DNA of 64,000 nt from an uncultured Pelagibacteraceae bacterium (GCA_902577075.1 CACGXV010000005.1:1-64000), one strand, 5' to 3'. Positions 11,213 through 23,582 are shown, numbered from the stretch's first letter. Numbers and translations: made by a program. Notes: a model not told the origin generated them from the sequence alone.

Positions 11213-11982
11213 TGGTACAGTTTAATTTACCTTCAAACTCAAAAATAAAAAAAGGTCAATATTACAAAGACAAAACAGGATCAAAGAATATAAGAAAAGT
11301 AAATGTTTATAGATGGGATCCATCTAAAAATGAAAATCCAAGAATTGATACTTATGAAGTTGATATGGATAATTGCTCTTCTAAAGTTTTAGATATTTTA
11401 AATAAAATCAAAAATGAAATTGATCCGTCTATTGCATATAGAAGATCATGCGCTCATGGAGTATGTGGGTCATGTGCAATGAATATGAATGGAAAGAATG
11501 GTCTAGCGTGTACCAAATCTCATTCTGAATTAGATGGAGATATCGATATTTACCCATTACCACATTTAAAAGTCTTAAAAGATTTAATTGGAGACTTAAG
11601 CACTCTTTACAAACAATACGAGTCAGTTGAACCTTGGCTAAAAACAACAAAAATAAATGACAAAGAAAACATTCAGACAAAAGAGGATAGAGCAAAATTA
11701 GATGGTTTATATGAGTGTATAATGTGTGCATGCTGTTCAACATCCTGCCCAAGTTATTGGTGGAATGGTGAAAAATATTTAGGTCCTGCAGTTTTACTTC
11801 AAGCTTACAGGTGGATAATTGATAGTAGAGACGAGGACAGAAAAGAAAGACTTAAAAAAGTTGCTGACGAACTTAAACTTTATAGATGTCATACTATCTT
11901 GAATTGTACAAATGCTTGCCCTAAGGGCTTAAATCCTGCAAAAGCTATTGCAGAGATAAAGAAAATGCTTGCAACAGCTTGA
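11212..11982 (+). CDS. sdhB: succinate dehydrogenase iron-sulfur subunit SdhB
   Basis: Electron-transfer subunit of complex II with three iron-sulfur clusters. The 2Fe-2S ligands are C80, C85, C88 and C100. The [12 protein letters not shown] block near residues 168-179 and [14 protein letters not shown] near residues 226-239 supply the 4Fe-4S and 3Fe-4S ligands. Its 256 residues fit the alphaproteobacterial family. It is the last gene of sdhCDAB; 24 bases follow before mmsA. Confidence 0.98.
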   Translation: MVQFNLPSNSKIKKGQYYKDKTGSKNIRKVNVYRWDPSKNENPRIDTYEVDMDNCSSKVLDILNKIKNEIDPSIAYRRSCAHGVCGSCAMNMNGKNGLACTKSHSELDGDIDIYPLPHLKVLKDLIGDLSTLYKQYESVEPWLKTTKINDKENIQTKEDRAKLDGLYECIMCACCSTSCPSYWWNGEKYLGPAVLLQAYRWIIDSRDEDRKERLKKVADELKLYRCHTILNCTNACPKGLNPAKAIAEIKKMLATA

Positions 11983-12006
11983 TTACTTAATTAAATAATT
12001 TCAATC

Positions 12007-13500
12007 ATGAATTTAATCAAACATTTTGTTGGTGGACAAATTACTCCAGGAAATTCAGAAAGAAAAGGTAAAGTCTTTAATCCTGCTACTGGAGAACAAG
12101 AGTCTGAGGTCATTTTGGCCTCAAAATCAGATTTAGACAGTGCAGTTGAAATTGCACAAAAAGCTTTTGAGACTTGGTCATTAAATCCTCCACTTCAAAG
12201 AGCTAGAATAATGTTTAAATTTAAAGAGCTTATAGAAAAAAATTTTGATGAATTGGCAAAACTAATAGTCTCAGAGCATGGAAAAGTTTACGAGGATGCC
12301 AAAGGGTCATTAATAAGAGGATTAGAAGTTGTAGAGTTTGCATGTGGAATTCCACATTTACTTAAAGGAGAGTTTTCTGAAAATGTTGGAACAAACGTGG
12401 ATAGTTATTCAATGCGGCAGCCTTTAGGAGTTGCAGCTGGTATAACCCCATTTAATTTTCCAGCTATGGTGCCGATGTGGATGTTCCCGTTAGCAATTGC
12501 ATGTGGAAATAGTTTTATTTTAAAACCATCAGAAAAAGATCCTTCATGTCCGATGAAATTAGCTGAACTTCTTCATGAAGCTGGTCTTCCTGAGGGTGTC
12601 TTTAACGTTGTAAATGGTGATAAAGAGGTTGTTGACGCAATATTAACAAACCAAAATATTAAAGCTGTTAGTTTTGTTGGATCAACTCCTATTGCTAAGT
12701 ACATATATGAAAATGCAGCTAAAAATGAAAAGAGAGTTCAAGCATTAGGTGGAGCAAAAAATCATTTAGTTGTTATGCCAGATTGTGATTTAGATGGTGC
12801 CGTAAATGGTTTAATGGGCGCTGCATATGGTTCAGCTGGAGAAAGATGTATGGCGCAGTCAGTAGCAGTAGCGGTAGGAGATATAGGTGATGAGTTAGTC
12901 TCAAGACTATCAAAAAAAGCTGAAGCATTAAAAATTGGACCCGGTATGGATAAATCATCTGAGATGGGCCCTTTAGTAACAAAAGAACATTTAGAAAAAG
13001 TAAAAGGCTATGTAGATCTAGGAGTTAAAGAGGGAGCAAAACTTGTTCTTGATGGAAGAAATTTGAAATTACAGGGATATGAAAATGGTTTTTATATTGG
13101 TGGCTGTCTTTTTGATCATGTGACACCTGATATGAGAATTTATAAGGAGGAAATATTTGGACCAGTTTTATCTGTAGTTAGGCTAAAAACATTTGAAGAG
13201 GCTACAAAAATGATAAATGAGCACGAATACGGAAATGGAGTTAGTATTTATACTAGGGATGGAGATGCAGGTAGAACATTCGCAAGTAAAATTCAAGTTG
13301 GAATGGTCGGAATAAATGTTCCTATACCAGTTCCAATGGCTTTCCATAGTTTTGGAGGATGGAAAAGGTCATTATTTGGAGATAGTGGAACGCATGGTAT
13401 GGAAGGTGTAAAATTTTATACTAAATTAAAAACTATTACATCTAGATGGCCATCAGGAATTAGATCTAATCCTGAATTTATCATGCCAACAATGAAATAA
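12007..13500 (+). CDS. mmsA: CoA-acylating methylmalonate-semialdehyde dehydrogenase
   Basis: NAD- and CoA-dependent oxidation of methylmalonate semialdehyde (or malonate semialdehyde) to propionyl-CoA (or acetyl-CoA), used in valine, beta-alanine and inositol breakdown. The 497-residue aldehyde dehydrogenase begins with the MmsA-type KHFVGGQITPG. It has the catalytic cysteine C281 in AGERCMA, the form characteristic of MmsA rather than of general aldehyde dehydrogenases. It lies between sdhB and mdh, so the product would enter the neighbouring TCA enzymes. The physiological substrate cannot be told from sequence. Confidence 0.93.
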   Translation: MNLIKHFVGGQITPGNSERKGKVFNPATGEQESEVILASKSDLDSAVEIAQKAFETWSLNPPLQRARIMFKFKELIEKNFDELAKLIVSEHGKVYEDAKGSLIRGLEVVEFACGIPHLLKGEFSENVGTNVDSYSMRQPLGVAAGITPFNFPAMVPMWMFPLAIACGNSFILKPSEKDPSCPMKLAELLHEAGLPEGVFNVVNGDKEVVDAILTNQNIKAVSFVGSTPIAKYIYENAAKNEKRVQALGGAKNHLVVMPDCDLDGAVNGLMGAAYGSAGERCMAQSVAVAVGDIGDELVSRLSKKAEALKIGPGMDKSSEMGPLVTKEHLEKVKGYVDLGVKEGAKLVLDGRNLKLQGYENGFYIGGCLFDHVTPDMRIYKEEIFGPVLSVVRLKTFEEATKMINEHEYGNGVSIYTRDGDAGRTFASKIQVGMVGINVPIPVPMAFHSFGGWKRSLFGDSGTHGMEGVKFYTKLKTITSRWPSGIRSNPEFIMPTMK

Positions 13501-14469
<969 letters not shown>

Positions 14470-15630
14470 ATGAATATCCACGAGCACCAGGCAAAAGAAA
14501 TACTTAAAAAGTATGGCGCGGTTGTACCCGAAGGCGTTTATGCTCTTAATGTAAATGAATTAATTGAAAAAGTAAAAAATCTCAAAGCCGATAAGTATGT
14601 ATTAAAAGCTCAAATTCATGCAGGAGGTAGAGGAAAGGCTGGAGGAGTAAAAATTGTTGATAATATTGCTCTTTTGGAAGAGGAAGCGAAAAAATTATTT
14701 GGTAAAATATTAGTTACTCATCAAACTGGACCCTCAGGAAGAGAGGTGAAAAGATTGTATGTTGAAACTGCATCAGAAATAGAAAAAGAATTCTATCTTT
14801 CTTGTCTTGTTGATAGAGCTTCTGCAAAAATTGCATTTATTTCCAGCGATCAGGGTGGAATGAATATTGAGGAAGTTGCTGTAAAATCACCAGAGAAAAT
14901 AATAACTACTAAAGTAGATTTTAATGAAAGTATTTCCGAGGAAGATTGTAACAAAATTATTAAAATTTTTGATTTAGATAGCGATGCAAGTAAACAAGCA
15001 ATCAATTTAATAAAATCAATTTATAAAATGTTCATTGATACAGATGCAAATTTAGTAGAGATAAATCCTCTCATTTTAACCAAAAAAAACAAAATTGTAT
15101 GTTTGGATGCAAAGATGACTTTTGACGAAAATGCATTATTTAAACATCCAGAAATTCAGAAACTTAGAGATTTTAATGAAGAAGAAGAAACTGAAATTGA
15201 AGCAAGCAAACATGATCTAGCATACATTAAATTGGATGGAAATATAGGATGTATGGTAAATGGTGCTGGATTAGCAATGGCTACCATGGATATTATTAAA
15301 TTGTATGGAGAAGAACCTGCAAATTTTTTAGACGTAGGCGGTGGCGCATCCAAAGAAAAAGTTTCAGCTGCATTTAAAATTATCTTATCTGACAAAAATG
15401 TAAAAGGAATACTAATAAATATTTTTGGAGGAATAATGAGATGTGATGTGCTTGCTCAAGGTGTTATAGATGCGGCAAAAGAAATAAAAATAAAAGTTCC
15501 TTTAGTTGTGAGACTAGCAGGCACAAATTTCAAAGAGGGAAAAGAAATTTTAGATAATTCGGGATTAGAGATTATTTCTGCAAATGATTTATCTGATGCA
15601 GCAAAAAAAATAGTCGAGGCTATAAAATAA
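14470..15630 (+). CDS. sucC: succinyl-CoA synthetase beta subunit SucC
   Basis: ADP-forming beta subunit of succinyl-CoA synthetase. The 386-residue protein begins with the canonical [16 protein letters not shown], followed by the ATP-grasp domain with [12 protein letters not shown]. The C-terminal CoA-ligase domain has the [11 protein letters not shown] block that contacts the alpha subunit. It starts directly after mdh and its stop overlaps the sucD start by one base, which supports equimolar synthesis of the two subunits. Confidence 0.98.
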   Translation: MNIHEHQAKEILKKYGAVVPEGVYALNVNELIEKVKNLKADKYVLKAQIHAGGRGKAGGVKIVDNIALLEEEAKKLFGKILVTHQTGPSGREVKRLYVETASEIEKEFYLSCLVDRASAKIAFISSDQGGMNIEEVAVKSPEKIITTKVDFNESISEEDCNKIIKIFDLDSDASKQAINLIKSIYKMFIDTDANLVEINPLILTKKNKIVCLDAKMTFDENALFKHPEIQKLRDFNEEEETEIEASKHDLAYIKLDGNIGCMVNGAGLAMATMDIIKLYGEEPANFLDVGGGASKEKVSAAFKIILSDKNVKGILINIFGGIMRCDVLAQGVIDAAKEIKIKVPLVVRLAGTNFKEGKEILDNSGLEIISANDLSDAAKKIVEAIK

Positions 15631-16505
15631 TGTCAGTCTTGATAAACAAAGATACTAAAGTAATTTGCCAGGGTTTCACAGGTGCCCATGGAACTTTTCA
15701 CTCTGAACAATCTATTAAATACGGAACTAACTTAGTTGGTGGAGTTACTCCTAAAAAAGGAGGCCAAATTCATTTGGAAAGACCAGTATTCAATACTGTT
15801 AAAGAAGCCAAAGATAAGACAGGTGCAAATGCAACGATGATTTATGTTCCTGCAAAGTTTGCAGCTTCAGCAATTATAGAGGCAATTGATTCATCTATAG
15901 AATTGATTGTATGTATAAGTGAGGGAATTCCAGTTTTAGACATGCTAAAGGTAAAAAGAAAACTTTCGAACTCTAAATCGAGACTAATTGGTCCCAACTG
16001 TCCAGGTATAATAACTCCTGATGAATGTAAAATTGGAATAATGCCTGGAAATATTCATAAAAAAGGAACAGTAGGTATTGTTTCTAGGTCAGGAACATTA
16101 ACTTACGAGGCTGTAGCCCAAACTTCAGAAAATGGCCTCGGTCAATCTACATGTATAGGAATAGGTGGAGATCCAATAAATGGTACAAATTTTATTGATT
16201 GCCTAGATCTGTTTTTAAATGATGAAAAAACTGAGTCTATAGTCATGATTGGTGAGATCGGAGGTACTGCTGAAGAAGAAGCTGCTGAATTTATAAAAAA
16301 TCATAAGATTAAAAAACCAATGGTAGGATTTGTAGCTGGAATTACAGCACCACCTGGTAGAAGAATGGGTCATGCTGGTGCAATAATATCAGGGGGAAAA
16401 GGTAACGCTGACGAAAAAATTAAAATTATGGAAAAATCTGGTATTACAATGGCAAAATCACCATCTGAAATTGGAATAACTCTATTGAATAAATTGTCTA
16501 ATTGA
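15630..16505 (+). CDS. sucD: succinyl-CoA synthetase alpha subunit SucD
   Basis: Alpha subunit that binds CoA and carries the phosphohistidine. The 291-residue protein has the CoA-binding [13 protein letters not shown] near its N terminus, [19 protein letters not shown], and the phosphorylated histidine H248 in [11 protein letters not shown]. It pairs with sucC immediately upstream. The 33-base spacer before sucA contains a TATAAT hexamer, but no well-spaced -35 box. Confidence 0.98.
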   Translation: MSVLINKDTKVICQGFTGAHGTFHSEQSIKYGTNLVGGVTPKKGGQIHLERPVFNTVKEAKDKTGANATMIYVPAKFAASAIIEAIDSSIELIVCISEGIPVLDMLKVKRKLSNSKSRLIGPNCPGIITPDECKIGIMPGNIHKKGTVGIVSRSGTLTYEAVAQTSENGLGQSTCIGIGGDPINGTNFIDCLDLFLNDEKTESIVMIGEIGGTAEEEAAEFIKNHKIKKPMVGFVAGITAPPGRRMGHAGAIISGGKGNADEKIKIMEKSGITMAKSPSEIGITLLNKLSN

Positions 16506-16538
16506 TAACACCTTATTCGTGTATAATTATATTTAAAA

Positions 16539-19439
16539 ATGTCATCATCTAAAAATTTAGAATACAAAAAAACTTCATTTCTTAACAAATCAAATAGTAC
16601 ATTTATAGAACAAATGTATGTGAAGTATGTAAATAATGATCCAAATTTACCTGAGAGTTGGAAAAAATATTTTATAGATATTGGAGATGATATTAATTCA
16701 ATTGTTAAAGAGGCTAATGGACCATCTTGGAGTCCAAGAAAAAATAAAATCGATGAGAGTAAAATACTTGAAAATGAAATTGAGTTTCAAGAAAGTCAAA
16801 ATAAAGAAATAGATCAAAACAATATAGTTGTAAGTAACAGTAATTCTATTAAAGCAGTCTCTTTGATTAGAGCTTATAGACAGCGTGGTCATTTATTATC
16901 AAAAGTTGATCCATTAGAAATGAGAGAAAGTGAGTATCTTGACGAACTACATCCTGAAAATTATGGATTTAAAAAAGATGATTATAGTAAAAAGATTTAC
17001 TTAGATGGTGTCTTAAATAAAGAATATTCTAACATAAAAGAAATTCTCTCTGTATTAAGAAAAATTTATTGTGGAAATATTGGTTATGAATATATGCATA
17101 TTTCAAATCCAACAGAGAGAAAATGGTTTCGTGATAGAGTTGAAAAAGATGAAAATGCATTGAAATTTACAGTAAATGGAAAAAATGCAATCTTAAACAA
17201 ATTAATACAAGCTGAGGGTTTTGAAAAATTCTTACACACAAAATATGTGGGATCAAAAAGATTTGGTCTTGATGGTGGTGAAAGTTTGATACCTGCATTA
17301 GAGCAAATAATTAAAATTGGTGGTCAGTCAAATATTAAAGAAGTTAAAATTGGTATGTCCCACAGGGGAAGACTAAATGTTTTAGCTAACGTTTTACAAA
17401 AATCATACAAAAGAATATTTAACGAGTTTGCTGGTGAAATTAATAATACAGAGGAAGATAGCGCCGGTGATGTGAAATATCATTTGGGAGCATCTTCTGA
17501 TAGAGAATTTGATGGAAATGTAGTTCATGTAAGTCTTACTGACAATCCCTCACATTTAGAGGCAGTCAATCCAGTTGTCTTAGGTCAAACTAGAGCAAAA
17601 CAATTTTTTCACAAGGATGTAAAAAGAAATAAGGTAATTCCAATTTTAATTCATGGAGATGCTGCTTTTGCTGGACAAGGTGTAGTAGCTGAATGTTTTG
17701 CTATGTCTGGTTTACCGGGGCATAATACTGGTGGAACAATTCATATAATTGTAAATAACCAAATTGGATTTACAACTAGTCCAAGATTTGCAAGATCTTC
17801 ACCTCACCCATCAGATATTGCTAAAATGGTTGAAGCGCCTATAATTCACGTTAACGGTGATGATCCAGAGGCTGTAGTTTATGGATCAAGAATTGCAACA
17901 GAGTTCAGGCTTAAATTCAATCGAGACGTGGTTTTAGATTTGGTTTGTTATAGAAGATTTGGACATAATGAGGGAGATGAGCCATCTTTTACTCAACCTC
18001 TCATGTACAAAAAAATAAGGTCACATCCTTCCACGGCAAAAATTTATGGATCAAAACTTATAGATGAGGATTTACTCTCAGAAAATGATTTAAATAATCA
18101 AATTAATAAATTTAAAACTTTGTTAGATGATCAATTTAAAACTGCAAAAGATTATAAACCAAAAATAGAATGGTTTGAAGGTGCTTGGTCAAGTTATAAG
18201 CCTAAAAAAGGAAAAGATAAAAAGGGAATTACAGGTGCAGATCCTGATGTGTTAAGAAATATCTCAGATAAAATAAATGTAATTCCTAACGAAACTACTG
18301 TTCACAAGACTATTAGTAAAATATTTCAAAACCGAAAAAAAACAGTTGATCAAGGTTTTAATATTGATTGGTCATCAGCAGAAGCACTTGCTTTTGGTTC
18401 ATTGTTGGAAGAGGGTTTCCCAGTAAGGTTTGTAGGTCAAGATTCTGGAAGAGGAACTTTTAGTCAAAGGCACTCAGTTTTACGTAATCAATTAGATAAT
18501 ACCAGATATATACCTCTAAACAGTATTTCAAAAAATCAAAAGAAATTCGAAATTGTAGATAGTTTCTTATCTGAGTTAGCAGTTCTTGGTTTTGAGTATG
18601 GTTATAGTTTAGTTGAGCCCAATACATTAACAATCTGGGAAGCGCAATTTGGTGATTTTGCTAATGGAGCACAAGTTATAATAGATCAATTTATATCTTC
18701 AGGTGAAAGAAAATGGCAACGAGCTTCTGGTTTAGTAATGTTATTACCTCACGGATATGAAGGTCAGGGTCCTGAACATTCATCTGCAAGATTAGAAAGA
18801 TTTTTACAGTTGTGCGCTAATGATAATCTTCAAGTGATGAATTGTACAACGCCAGCTAACTACTTTCATGCTCTTAGAAGACAGATTCATCGTGACTTTA
18901 GAAAACCTTTAGTTTTAATGACACCAAAATCACTTTTAAGAAACAAATATTGTGTTTCAAGTATTGAGGATTTTAATAAGCAAACTTCATTTCATCGAAT
19001 TTTATGGGACCATGCACTAAGTCAAGATTCTAAAAATTTTATAAAATTAAAAAAACCTGCAGAAATTAAAAAAGTTATTCTTTGTTCTGGAAAAGTTTAT
19101 TTTGATTTATTAGTTGCTAGAGAAAAAATTAAAAGAGATGATGTGATCTTGTTTAGAATAGAACAATTGTATCCTTTTCCCGTAAAAAGCTTAGTCAAAG
19201 AGCTTAAGCCATTCGCAAATAATGCTAAATTTTATTGGTGCCAAGAAGAACCAAAAAATATGGGAGCATGGTTTTCAGTGAGAGATTATATTCAATGGAC
19301 ATTAGAAACTATTAAAGCTAAAAATAATTATATTTCTTATATAGGAAGAAATCCTGATGCATCTCCTGCAACTGGCTATGCAAAAAGGCATATGGTAGAA
19401 CAAGATGAGATTATAAAAGAAGTTTTTGATAATGAGTGA
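16539..19439 (+). CDS. sucA: 2-oxoglutarate dehydrogenase E1 component SucA
   Basis: Thiamine-diphosphate decarboxylase of the 2-oxoglutarate dehydrogenase complex. The 966-residue protein has an N-terminal E2-binding segment ([20 protein letters not shown]), the conserved [14 protein letters not shown], the ThDP/Mg site [13 protein letters not shown] with a downstream NNQIGFTT, and the late [19 protein letters not shown] block. It sits after sucCD, and its last 8 bases overlap sucB, so E1 and E2 are coupled. The length is slightly above that of enterobacterial SucA, as is usual in alphaproteobacteria. Confidence 0.98.
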   Translation: MSSSKNLEYKKTSFLNKSNSTFIEQMYVKYVNNDPNLPESWKKYFIDIGDDINSIVKEANGPSWSPRKNKIDESKILENEIEFQESQNKEIDQNNIVVSNSNSIKAVSLIRAYRQRGHLLSKVDPLEMRESEYLDELHPENYGFKKDDYSKKIYLDGVLNKEYSNIKEILSVLRKIYCGNIGYEYMHISNPTERKWFRDRVEKDENALKFTVNGKNAILNKLIQAEGFEKFLHTKYVGSKRFGLDGGESLIPALEQIIKIGGQSNIKEVKIGMSHRGRLNVLANVLQKSYKRIFNEFAGEINNTEEDSAGDVKYHLGASSDREFDGNVVHVSLTDNPSHLEAVNPVVLGQTRAKQFFHKDVKRNKVIPILIHGDAAFAGQGVVAECFAMSGLPGHNTGGTIHIIVNNQIGFTTSPRFARSSPHPSDIAKMVEAPIIHVNGDDPEAVVYGSRIATEFRLKFNRDVVLDLVCYRRFGHNEGDEPSFTQPLMYKKIRSHPSTAKIYGSKLIDEDLLSENDLNNQINKFKTLLDDQFKTAKDYKPKIEWFEGAWSSYKPKKGKDKKGITGADPDVLRNISDKINVIPNETTVHKTISKIFQNRKKTVDQGFNIDWSSAEALAFGSLLEEGFPVRFVGQDSGRGTFSQRHSVLRNQLDNTRYIPLNSISKNQKKFEIVDSFLSELAVLGFEYGYSLVEPNTLTIWEAQFGDFANGAQVIIDQFISSGERKWQRASGLVMLLPHGYEGQGPEHSSARLERFLQLCANDNLQVMNCTTPANYFHALRRQIHRDFRKPLVLMTPKSLLRNKYCVSSIEDFNKQTSFHRILWDHALSQDSKNFIKLKKPAEIKKVILCSGKVYFDLLVAREKIKRDDVILFRIEQLYPFPVKSLVKELKPFANNAKFYWCQEEPKNMGAWFSVRDYIQWTLETIKAKNNYISYIGRNPDASPATGYAKRHMVEQDEIIKEVFDNE

Positions 19440-20772
19440 AAAAATATTAGTTCCAGCATTAGGTGAGAGTATTACAGAAGCAACTGTCTCAAAATGGCTT
19501 AAAAAAGTTGGAGATCCAGTTGAAGCAGATGAAGCTATTGTTGAACTTGAGACTGACAAAGTTAACTTGGAAGTTCCATCACCATTAAGTGGAATTTTAT
19601 CAGAAATTAACTCAAAAGATGGAGATACTGTTGAAGTTGGGGCAGTACTAGGTTCTGTTTCTGAAGGAAAGTCAAATGTAGAAAAAAAAACACCCTCAAA
19701 GGAAGAAAAAGAAGGAGAAACTGTTCCTGAAGATCTTATAAAAGAGGAAAATACAAACGTAATAAATCTAGAAATAGAGAAAAAACCTAATCCAAAATCA
19801 GGTAAAATTTCTGCAACTAGCAAAGAAGAACCAATGGAACTTTTAGATGAGGTTAATGAAGAACCTCTTCTACTAACTGACGAAGTTCAAACAAACCAAA
19901 CTACAAAAGTTAATCCTATTGTTCTTTCACCAGCGGTGAGAAAAATTGCTGCTGAAAATAATATTGATGTGGAAAAGGTTAAAGGTACAGGAAGAGATGG
20001 AAGAGTATTAAAAGGTGACCTTTTAAGCTTGATGGGAACAAATCCACAACCTAATCAAAGAAGAATTCAATATGGTGAAGAAGAGAGAATTAAAATGACA
20101 AGGTTAAGACAAACTATTGCTAAAAGACTTAAACAAGCGCAAGAAAATGCAGCAATGCTGACAACTTTTAATGAGGTTGATATGTCTGGTATAATGTCGA
20201 TGAGAAAGGACAACCAAGAAGATTTTAAAAGTAGATATGGAATAAAGCTAGGATTAATGTCATTCTTTGTAAAAGCCTGTGTCGTTGGTTTAAAATTATT
20301 TCCTGCAATAAATGCTGAAATTGAGGGTGAAGATATTATTTACAAAAATTATTATAATATAAGTTTTGCAGTTGGTACTGATAAAGGATTGGTTGTACCA
20401 GTTTTGAGAAATGTGGACGAAATGTCATTTGCTGATATAGAAAAAGAAATTAAAAGACTTTCAGAAAAAGCCAATAGCGGAAATCTGTCAATTGAGGATC
20501 TTCAGGGAGGAACTTTCACAATTAGTAATGGTGGAGTTTATGGTTCAATGTTATCAACTCCTATTTTAAACCCACCTCAATCTGGAGTATTGGGAATGCA
20601 TAACATTGTAGAAAGACCAGTTAATGTTAACGGTGAAATAAAAATTAAACCTATAATGTATTTAGCATTATCATATGATCACAGAATAATAGATGGAAAA
20701 GAGTCCGTTACATTTCTAAAAACTGTTAAGGAAAATCTTGAGGACCCAAGGAGATTATTTTTAAATATATAA
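19432..20772 (+). CDS. sucB: 2-oxoglutarate dehydrogenase E2, dihydrolipoyl succinyltransferase SucB
   Basis: Core acyltransferase of the 2-oxoglutarate dehydrogenase complex. I place the start at the ATG at 19432 (protein [10 protein letters not shown]..., 446 residues) rather than a TTG six bases earlier, because it gives the standard N terminus. Domains in order: lipoyl domain with the modified lysine K43 in ETDKVNLEV; an acidic Glu/Lys-rich linker; the peripheral subunit-binding domain ([20 protein letters not shown]); and the catalytic domain with H417 and D421 in [10 protein letters not shown]. The start overlaps the end of sucA, and the stop overlaps lpd by one base. Confidence 0.97.
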   Translation: MSEKILVPALGESITEATVSKWLKKVGDPVEADEAIVELETDKVNLEVPSPLSGILSEINSKDGDTVEVGAVLGSVSEGKSNVEKKTPSKEEKEGETVPEDLIKEENTNVINLEIEKKPNPKSGKISATSKEEPMELLDEVNEEPLLLTDEVQTNQTTKVNPIVLSPAVRKIAAENNIDVEKVKGTGRDGRVLKGDLLSLMGTNPQPNQRRIQYGEEERIKMTRLRQTIAKRLKQAQENAAMLTTFNEVDMSGIMSMRKDNQEDFKSRYGIKLGLMSFFVKACVVGLKLFPAINAEIEGEDIIYKNYYNISFAVGTDKGLVVPVLRNVDEMSFADIEKEIKRLSEKANSGNLSIEDLQGGTFTISNGGVYGSMLSTPILNPPQSGVLGMHNIVERPVNVNGEIKIKPIMYLALSYDHRIIDGKESVTFLKTVKENLEDPRRLFLNI

Positions 20773-22166
20773 TGGCTGATAAATTTGATGTTACAGTAAT
20801 TGGTGGTGGTCCTGCAGGATACGTTTGTGCTATAAGATTGGCTCAATTAGGCCTAAACACTGCATGTATTGAGTCAAGAGGATCTTTAGGAGGAACTTGT
20901 TTGAATATTGGATGTATACCATCAAAAAGTTTATTAAATCTATCTGAGAATTTTCATAAAGCTAAAAACTTTGCCAATATTGGTATTGAGACAGGTGAGA
21001 TAAAATTAAATTTAAATAAAATGATGGAGAATAAAGAAAAATCTGTATCAACTTTAACAAAAGGCGTGGAATTTTTGTTTAAAAAAAATAAGGTTACATA
21101 CATTAAAGGGACCGGAACACTAAAGACAAAAGATGAAATATTAGTAAAAAATAATAATCAAGAAACAAAAATAAAATCTAACAAAATAATAATTAGTACT
21201 GGTTCAGCCCCTTTACCTCTTCCTGGTATAGAGTTTGATGAAAAGCAAATATTATCTTCTACTGGTGCATTATCTATTTCTAAGTTACCAAAAAAAATGA
21301 TTGTCGTAGGTGGTGGATATATTGGTTTAGAAATGGGATCAGTTTGGTCGCGATTGGGAACTGAAGTACAAGTTGTAGAGTATCTTGATCATATTACTCC
21401 AGGATTAGATAAAGAAATTTCTAACGAGTTTATGAAAATTTTGAAAAAACAAAATATTAAATTTGATTTGAATACCAAGGTTGAAAAAATTTCTAAAAAT
21501 AGTGAAGGAGTTGTAGTAGAAATTTCAAACGAAGGAAAAAAAAGCAAGTTAGAAGCTGACGTGGTTCTTATTTCAGTGGGTCGAAAACCTTATACTGATA
21601 ATTTAAATTTAGATAATATTGGTGTTAGTCTGGATCAAAAAGGAAGAATTAAAGTTGATAAAAATTTTGAGACAAATATAAAAAATATTTATGCAATAGG
21701 TGATGTAATAGATGGTCCTATGCTAGCGCATAAAGCCGAAGAAGAGGGTATCGCTGTTGCAGAACTTATTGCAGGTCAATCTGGACATGTTAATTATAAC
21801 TTGATACCAGGAGTAATATATACGTCCCCAGAAGTTGCTTATGTAGGTGAAAATGAGGAGCAGCTGAAAGAAAAAAATATCAATTATAAAATTGGAAAAT
21901 TTCCTTTCATGGCAAATTCAAGAGCTAAGGCAATAAATGAACCTGAGGGGTTTGTAAAAATATTAGCTGATAGCTCAACAGATCGTGTTTTAGGTGTTCA
22001 TATTATTGGTCCACATGCAGGGGAAATGATTGCAGAGATGTCTATTGCAATGGAATTTGGTGCTAGTTCAGAGGATATTGCAAGAACTTGTCATGCTCAC
22101 CCAACTTTTTCAGAGGCTATTAAAGAGGCAGCATTATCTGTAGATAAAAGACAGATACACTCTTAA
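20772..22166 (+). CDS. lpdA: dihydrolipoamide dehydrogenase E3
   Basis: FAD-dependent reoxidation of lipoyl groups, E3 of the 2-oxo acid dehydrogenase complexes. The 464-residue protein has GGGPAGYVCAIRLAQLG for FAD, redox-active C43 and C48 in GGTCLNIGCIPSK, a second nucleotide loop VVGGGYIGLEMGSV, and the active-site pair H443 (in HAHPTFSE) and E448. Its place directly after sucAB suggests that it serves oxoglutarate dehydrogenase. It is the last gene before the accessory island. Confidence 0.98.
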   Translation: MADKFDVTVIGGGPAGYVCAIRLAQLGLNTACIESRGSLGGTCLNIGCIPSKSLLNLSENFHKAKNFANIGIETGEIKLNLNKMMENKEKSVSTLTKGVEFLFKKNKVTYIKGTGTLKTKDEILVKNNNQETKIKSNKIIISTGSAPLPLPGIEFDEKQILSSTGALSISKLPKKMIVVGGGYIGLEMGSVWSRLGTEVQVVEYLDHITPGLDKEISNEFMKILKKQNIKFDLNTKVEKISKNSEGVVVEISNEGKKSKLEADVVLISVGRKPYTDNLNLDNIGVSLDQKGRIKVDKNFETNIKNIYAIGDVIDGPMLAHKAEEEGIAVAELIAGQSGHVNYNLIPGVIYTSPEVAYVGENEEQLKEKNINYKIGKFPFMANSRAKAINEPEGFVKILADSSTDRVLGVHIIGPHAGEMIAEMSIAMEFGASSEDIARTCHAHPTFSEAIKEAALSVDKRQIHS

Positions 22167-22195
22167 AATCCCATATTATCCTATATATTCTTAAA

Positions 22196-22218
22196 TTGTC
22201 CTTGGTAATAAAGGATAA
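22196..22218 (+). terminator. possible terminator hairpin after lpdA
   Basis: The arms TTGTCCTT and AAGGATAA form an eight-pair stem (one G-T pair) around the loop GGTAATA, 30 bases after the lpdA stop. No clear T-run follows, so it is a weak candidate. It could equally be a processing or stabilising hairpin. Confidence 0.35.
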
Positions 22219-22294
22219 TAGTAAATTTAGAAAAATTAATTAAATATTTTTTATTTGTTGTTATTAAAAGCTTTTTAAAACTTTCAATCTTAAT

Positions 22295-22352
22295 TTAATG
22301 GTTATCTTAATGGTAACGAGGTCAAAAACGCTATGGTAAATTAATGGTAACG
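22295..22352. repeat. short iteron-like repeats TTAATGGTAACG
   Basis: TTAATGGTAACG occurs exactly at 22307-22318 and 22341-22352, and a degenerate copy TTAATGGTTATC sits directly before the first at 22295-22306. The first two units are tandem with a 12-base period. Twelve-base exact matches are unlikely by chance within 60 bases of AT-rich sequence, though not impossible. They might be protein-binding sites at the promoter side of the island. No second cluster was found at the right side of the island. Confidence 0.45.
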
Positions 22353-22454
22353 GGAGTGTATTGTTCTTTTATCGTCCTTGAGTGAAAGTTAAGCATTTTA
22401 ATTCTGCCATTATTGAACCAAAAAATAGACTTTAACTATTTCAATAATTAGTTT

Positions 22455-22901
22455 GTGCGATCAGTTATACTTTTATTTCTAATAATTATTTCGCAACCTT
22501 TATCCAGAGCAGATCATATTTCAAAAGAAGGAGTGTTTAAAAATGATCCTGTGTATCACAACAATAATAAATTTATTCTTAGCTGTAAGTATGGAAAATC
22601 TGGAAAATATCATGTGATACTTGATATCGATGGAGATAATGCAAATGTTTATAATATTAATAAGAACGAAGTTTATTATTTTAATGATGTTGAGGTATCA
22701 AATCCTAACACCAAATACAAAGGAGGCCATAAATGGAATATTTTATGGATAGGTGGCTATATAGCTGTGGAATTAAACTTATCAAGAATTCATTATGGTT
22801 ATGCATCAAAAAAGGAAGTGCCTAACGGTAAGGATTTATATGGTCCTTGTATTGAAATAGAACAGGTAAAAGCTGAAAATATATCCAAAAGATTTAATTA
22901 G
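22455..22901 (+). CDS. small secreted protein of unknown function
   Basis: A 148-residue protein starting with GTG. Residues 1-19 form a clear signal peptide (MRSVILLFLIIISQPLSRA, probable cleavage after SRA). The mature part is short, rich in Asn, Tyr and Lys, and has two cysteines (in LSCKYGKSG and YGPCIEIE) that could form one disulfide in the periplasm. I do not recognise a family. It is the first gene of the island and lies 49 bases before the next coding sequence, so it is probably transcribed separately or at the head of that set. Confidence 0.7.
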   Translation: MRSVILLFLIIISQPLSRADHISKEGVFKNDPVYHNNNKFILSCKYGKSGKYHVILDIDGDNANVYNINKNEVYYFNDVEVSNPNTKYKGGHKWNILWIGGYIAVELNLSRIHYGYASKKEVPNGKDLYGPCIEIEQVKAENISKRFN

Positions 22902-22950
22902 ATAGTTTAAGCAATTAGACTCTCTGTTCAAGATTTGGTAATCTTGGATT

Positions 22951-23190
22951 GTGAAAAATGTTACACCTGAAAACATTCTAACTAAATTTTTAAATAGTAT
23001 AAAACTTCACTGGCGATTATATCTTTGTCTTATAATTGTTGTAGGATCTAATTTTCTAACTGAGTTTATAGATAGTAAATATGATGGTGATCTTATAGCT
23101 CTTATTGTTTTTATTACTTATTCAGCAATTATTTATTTATTTTTTGGAGGATATACTCAACATTATTATAATCAGAATAAAAAAAAATAA
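22951..23190 (+). CDS. small two-helix membrane protein, unknown
   Basis: A 79-residue protein starting with GTG. It has two hydrophobic segments (about residues 20-35 and 45-68), short charged ends and a lysine-rich C terminus. Its stop overlaps the start of the next gene (TAATG), a sign of coupled translation. No family was recognised. It is the first of a run of overlapping or abutting small genes that leads to two nuclease-like proteins. Confidence 0.65.
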   Translation: MKNVTPENILTKFLNSIKLHWRLYLCLIIVVGSNFLTEFIDSKYDGDLIALIVFITYSAIIYLFFGGYTQHYYNQNKKK

Positions 23191-23582
23191 TGGCCTATAT
23201 TAAACTTGTAATATTTGAAATTAAAGAAAACATGGGCACAGCCAAAATCGATAATGTTGAATTTGATAATTGTGAATGGGGTTGGTTGGTTAAAGATGAG
23301 GAGTTAGAAAAAATAAATGTAGATGGAGAAACTGAATTTAGAGCACTACTTCACCCCGATGAAGCAACAAAAAGATTTGAGAAAAATATTACTGATTTTG
23401 AAGCCACGAAAATATCGGAAGAGAGATATGCAAAGTGGTACCCAGAAAATACAGAAAAACCAGATCATGATTTTTTAAAGAGGAGAAAAAGCGATTTCGA
23501 ATTATTTGAAAAACTTATTTATGATAAAAGAGTATTAAGGATTATTTTTCATAAATATTGGTATGAAAGTGGGTTAAATTGA
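23190..23582 (+). CDS. small soluble protein of unknown function
   Basis: A 130-residue soluble, acidic and aromatic-rich protein with a tryptophan cluster (CEWGWLVKDEEL near residues 29-40) and a charged C-terminal half (KWYPENTEKPDHDFLKRRKS). I recognise no domain. The start ATG overlaps the stop of the upstream membrane protein by one base. Its own stop overlaps a TTG that begins a 40-residue open frame. The tight coupling suggests that it works with its neighbours. Confidence 0.65.
   Translation: MAYIKLVIFEIKENMGTAKIDNVEFDNCEWGWLVKDEELEKINVDGETEFRALLHPDEATKRFEKNITDFEATKISEERYAKWYPENTEKPDHDFLKRRKSDFELFEKLIYDKRVLRIIFHKYWYESGLN

Larger units (their letters stand above)
22167..22454. other. 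intergenic region at the left edge of the accessory island
   Basis: These 288 bases separate the TCA cluster from the island. Near the left end is a possible lpd terminator hairpin (22196-22218). In the middle is the palindrome aaaagctttt (22266-22275). At 22295-22352 lie three related short repeats. I see no tRNA, no integrase fragment and no open reading frame with a convincing start. GTCCTTG occurs at the hairpin and again near 22373, which may be chance. Confidence 0.6.

Noticed and set aside
16502-16527. TTGATA and TATAAT before sucA as a promoter
   Set aside because: The -10 is perfect, but the spacing is only 14 bases and such hexamers are frequent in AT-rich sequence; not listed as a feature.
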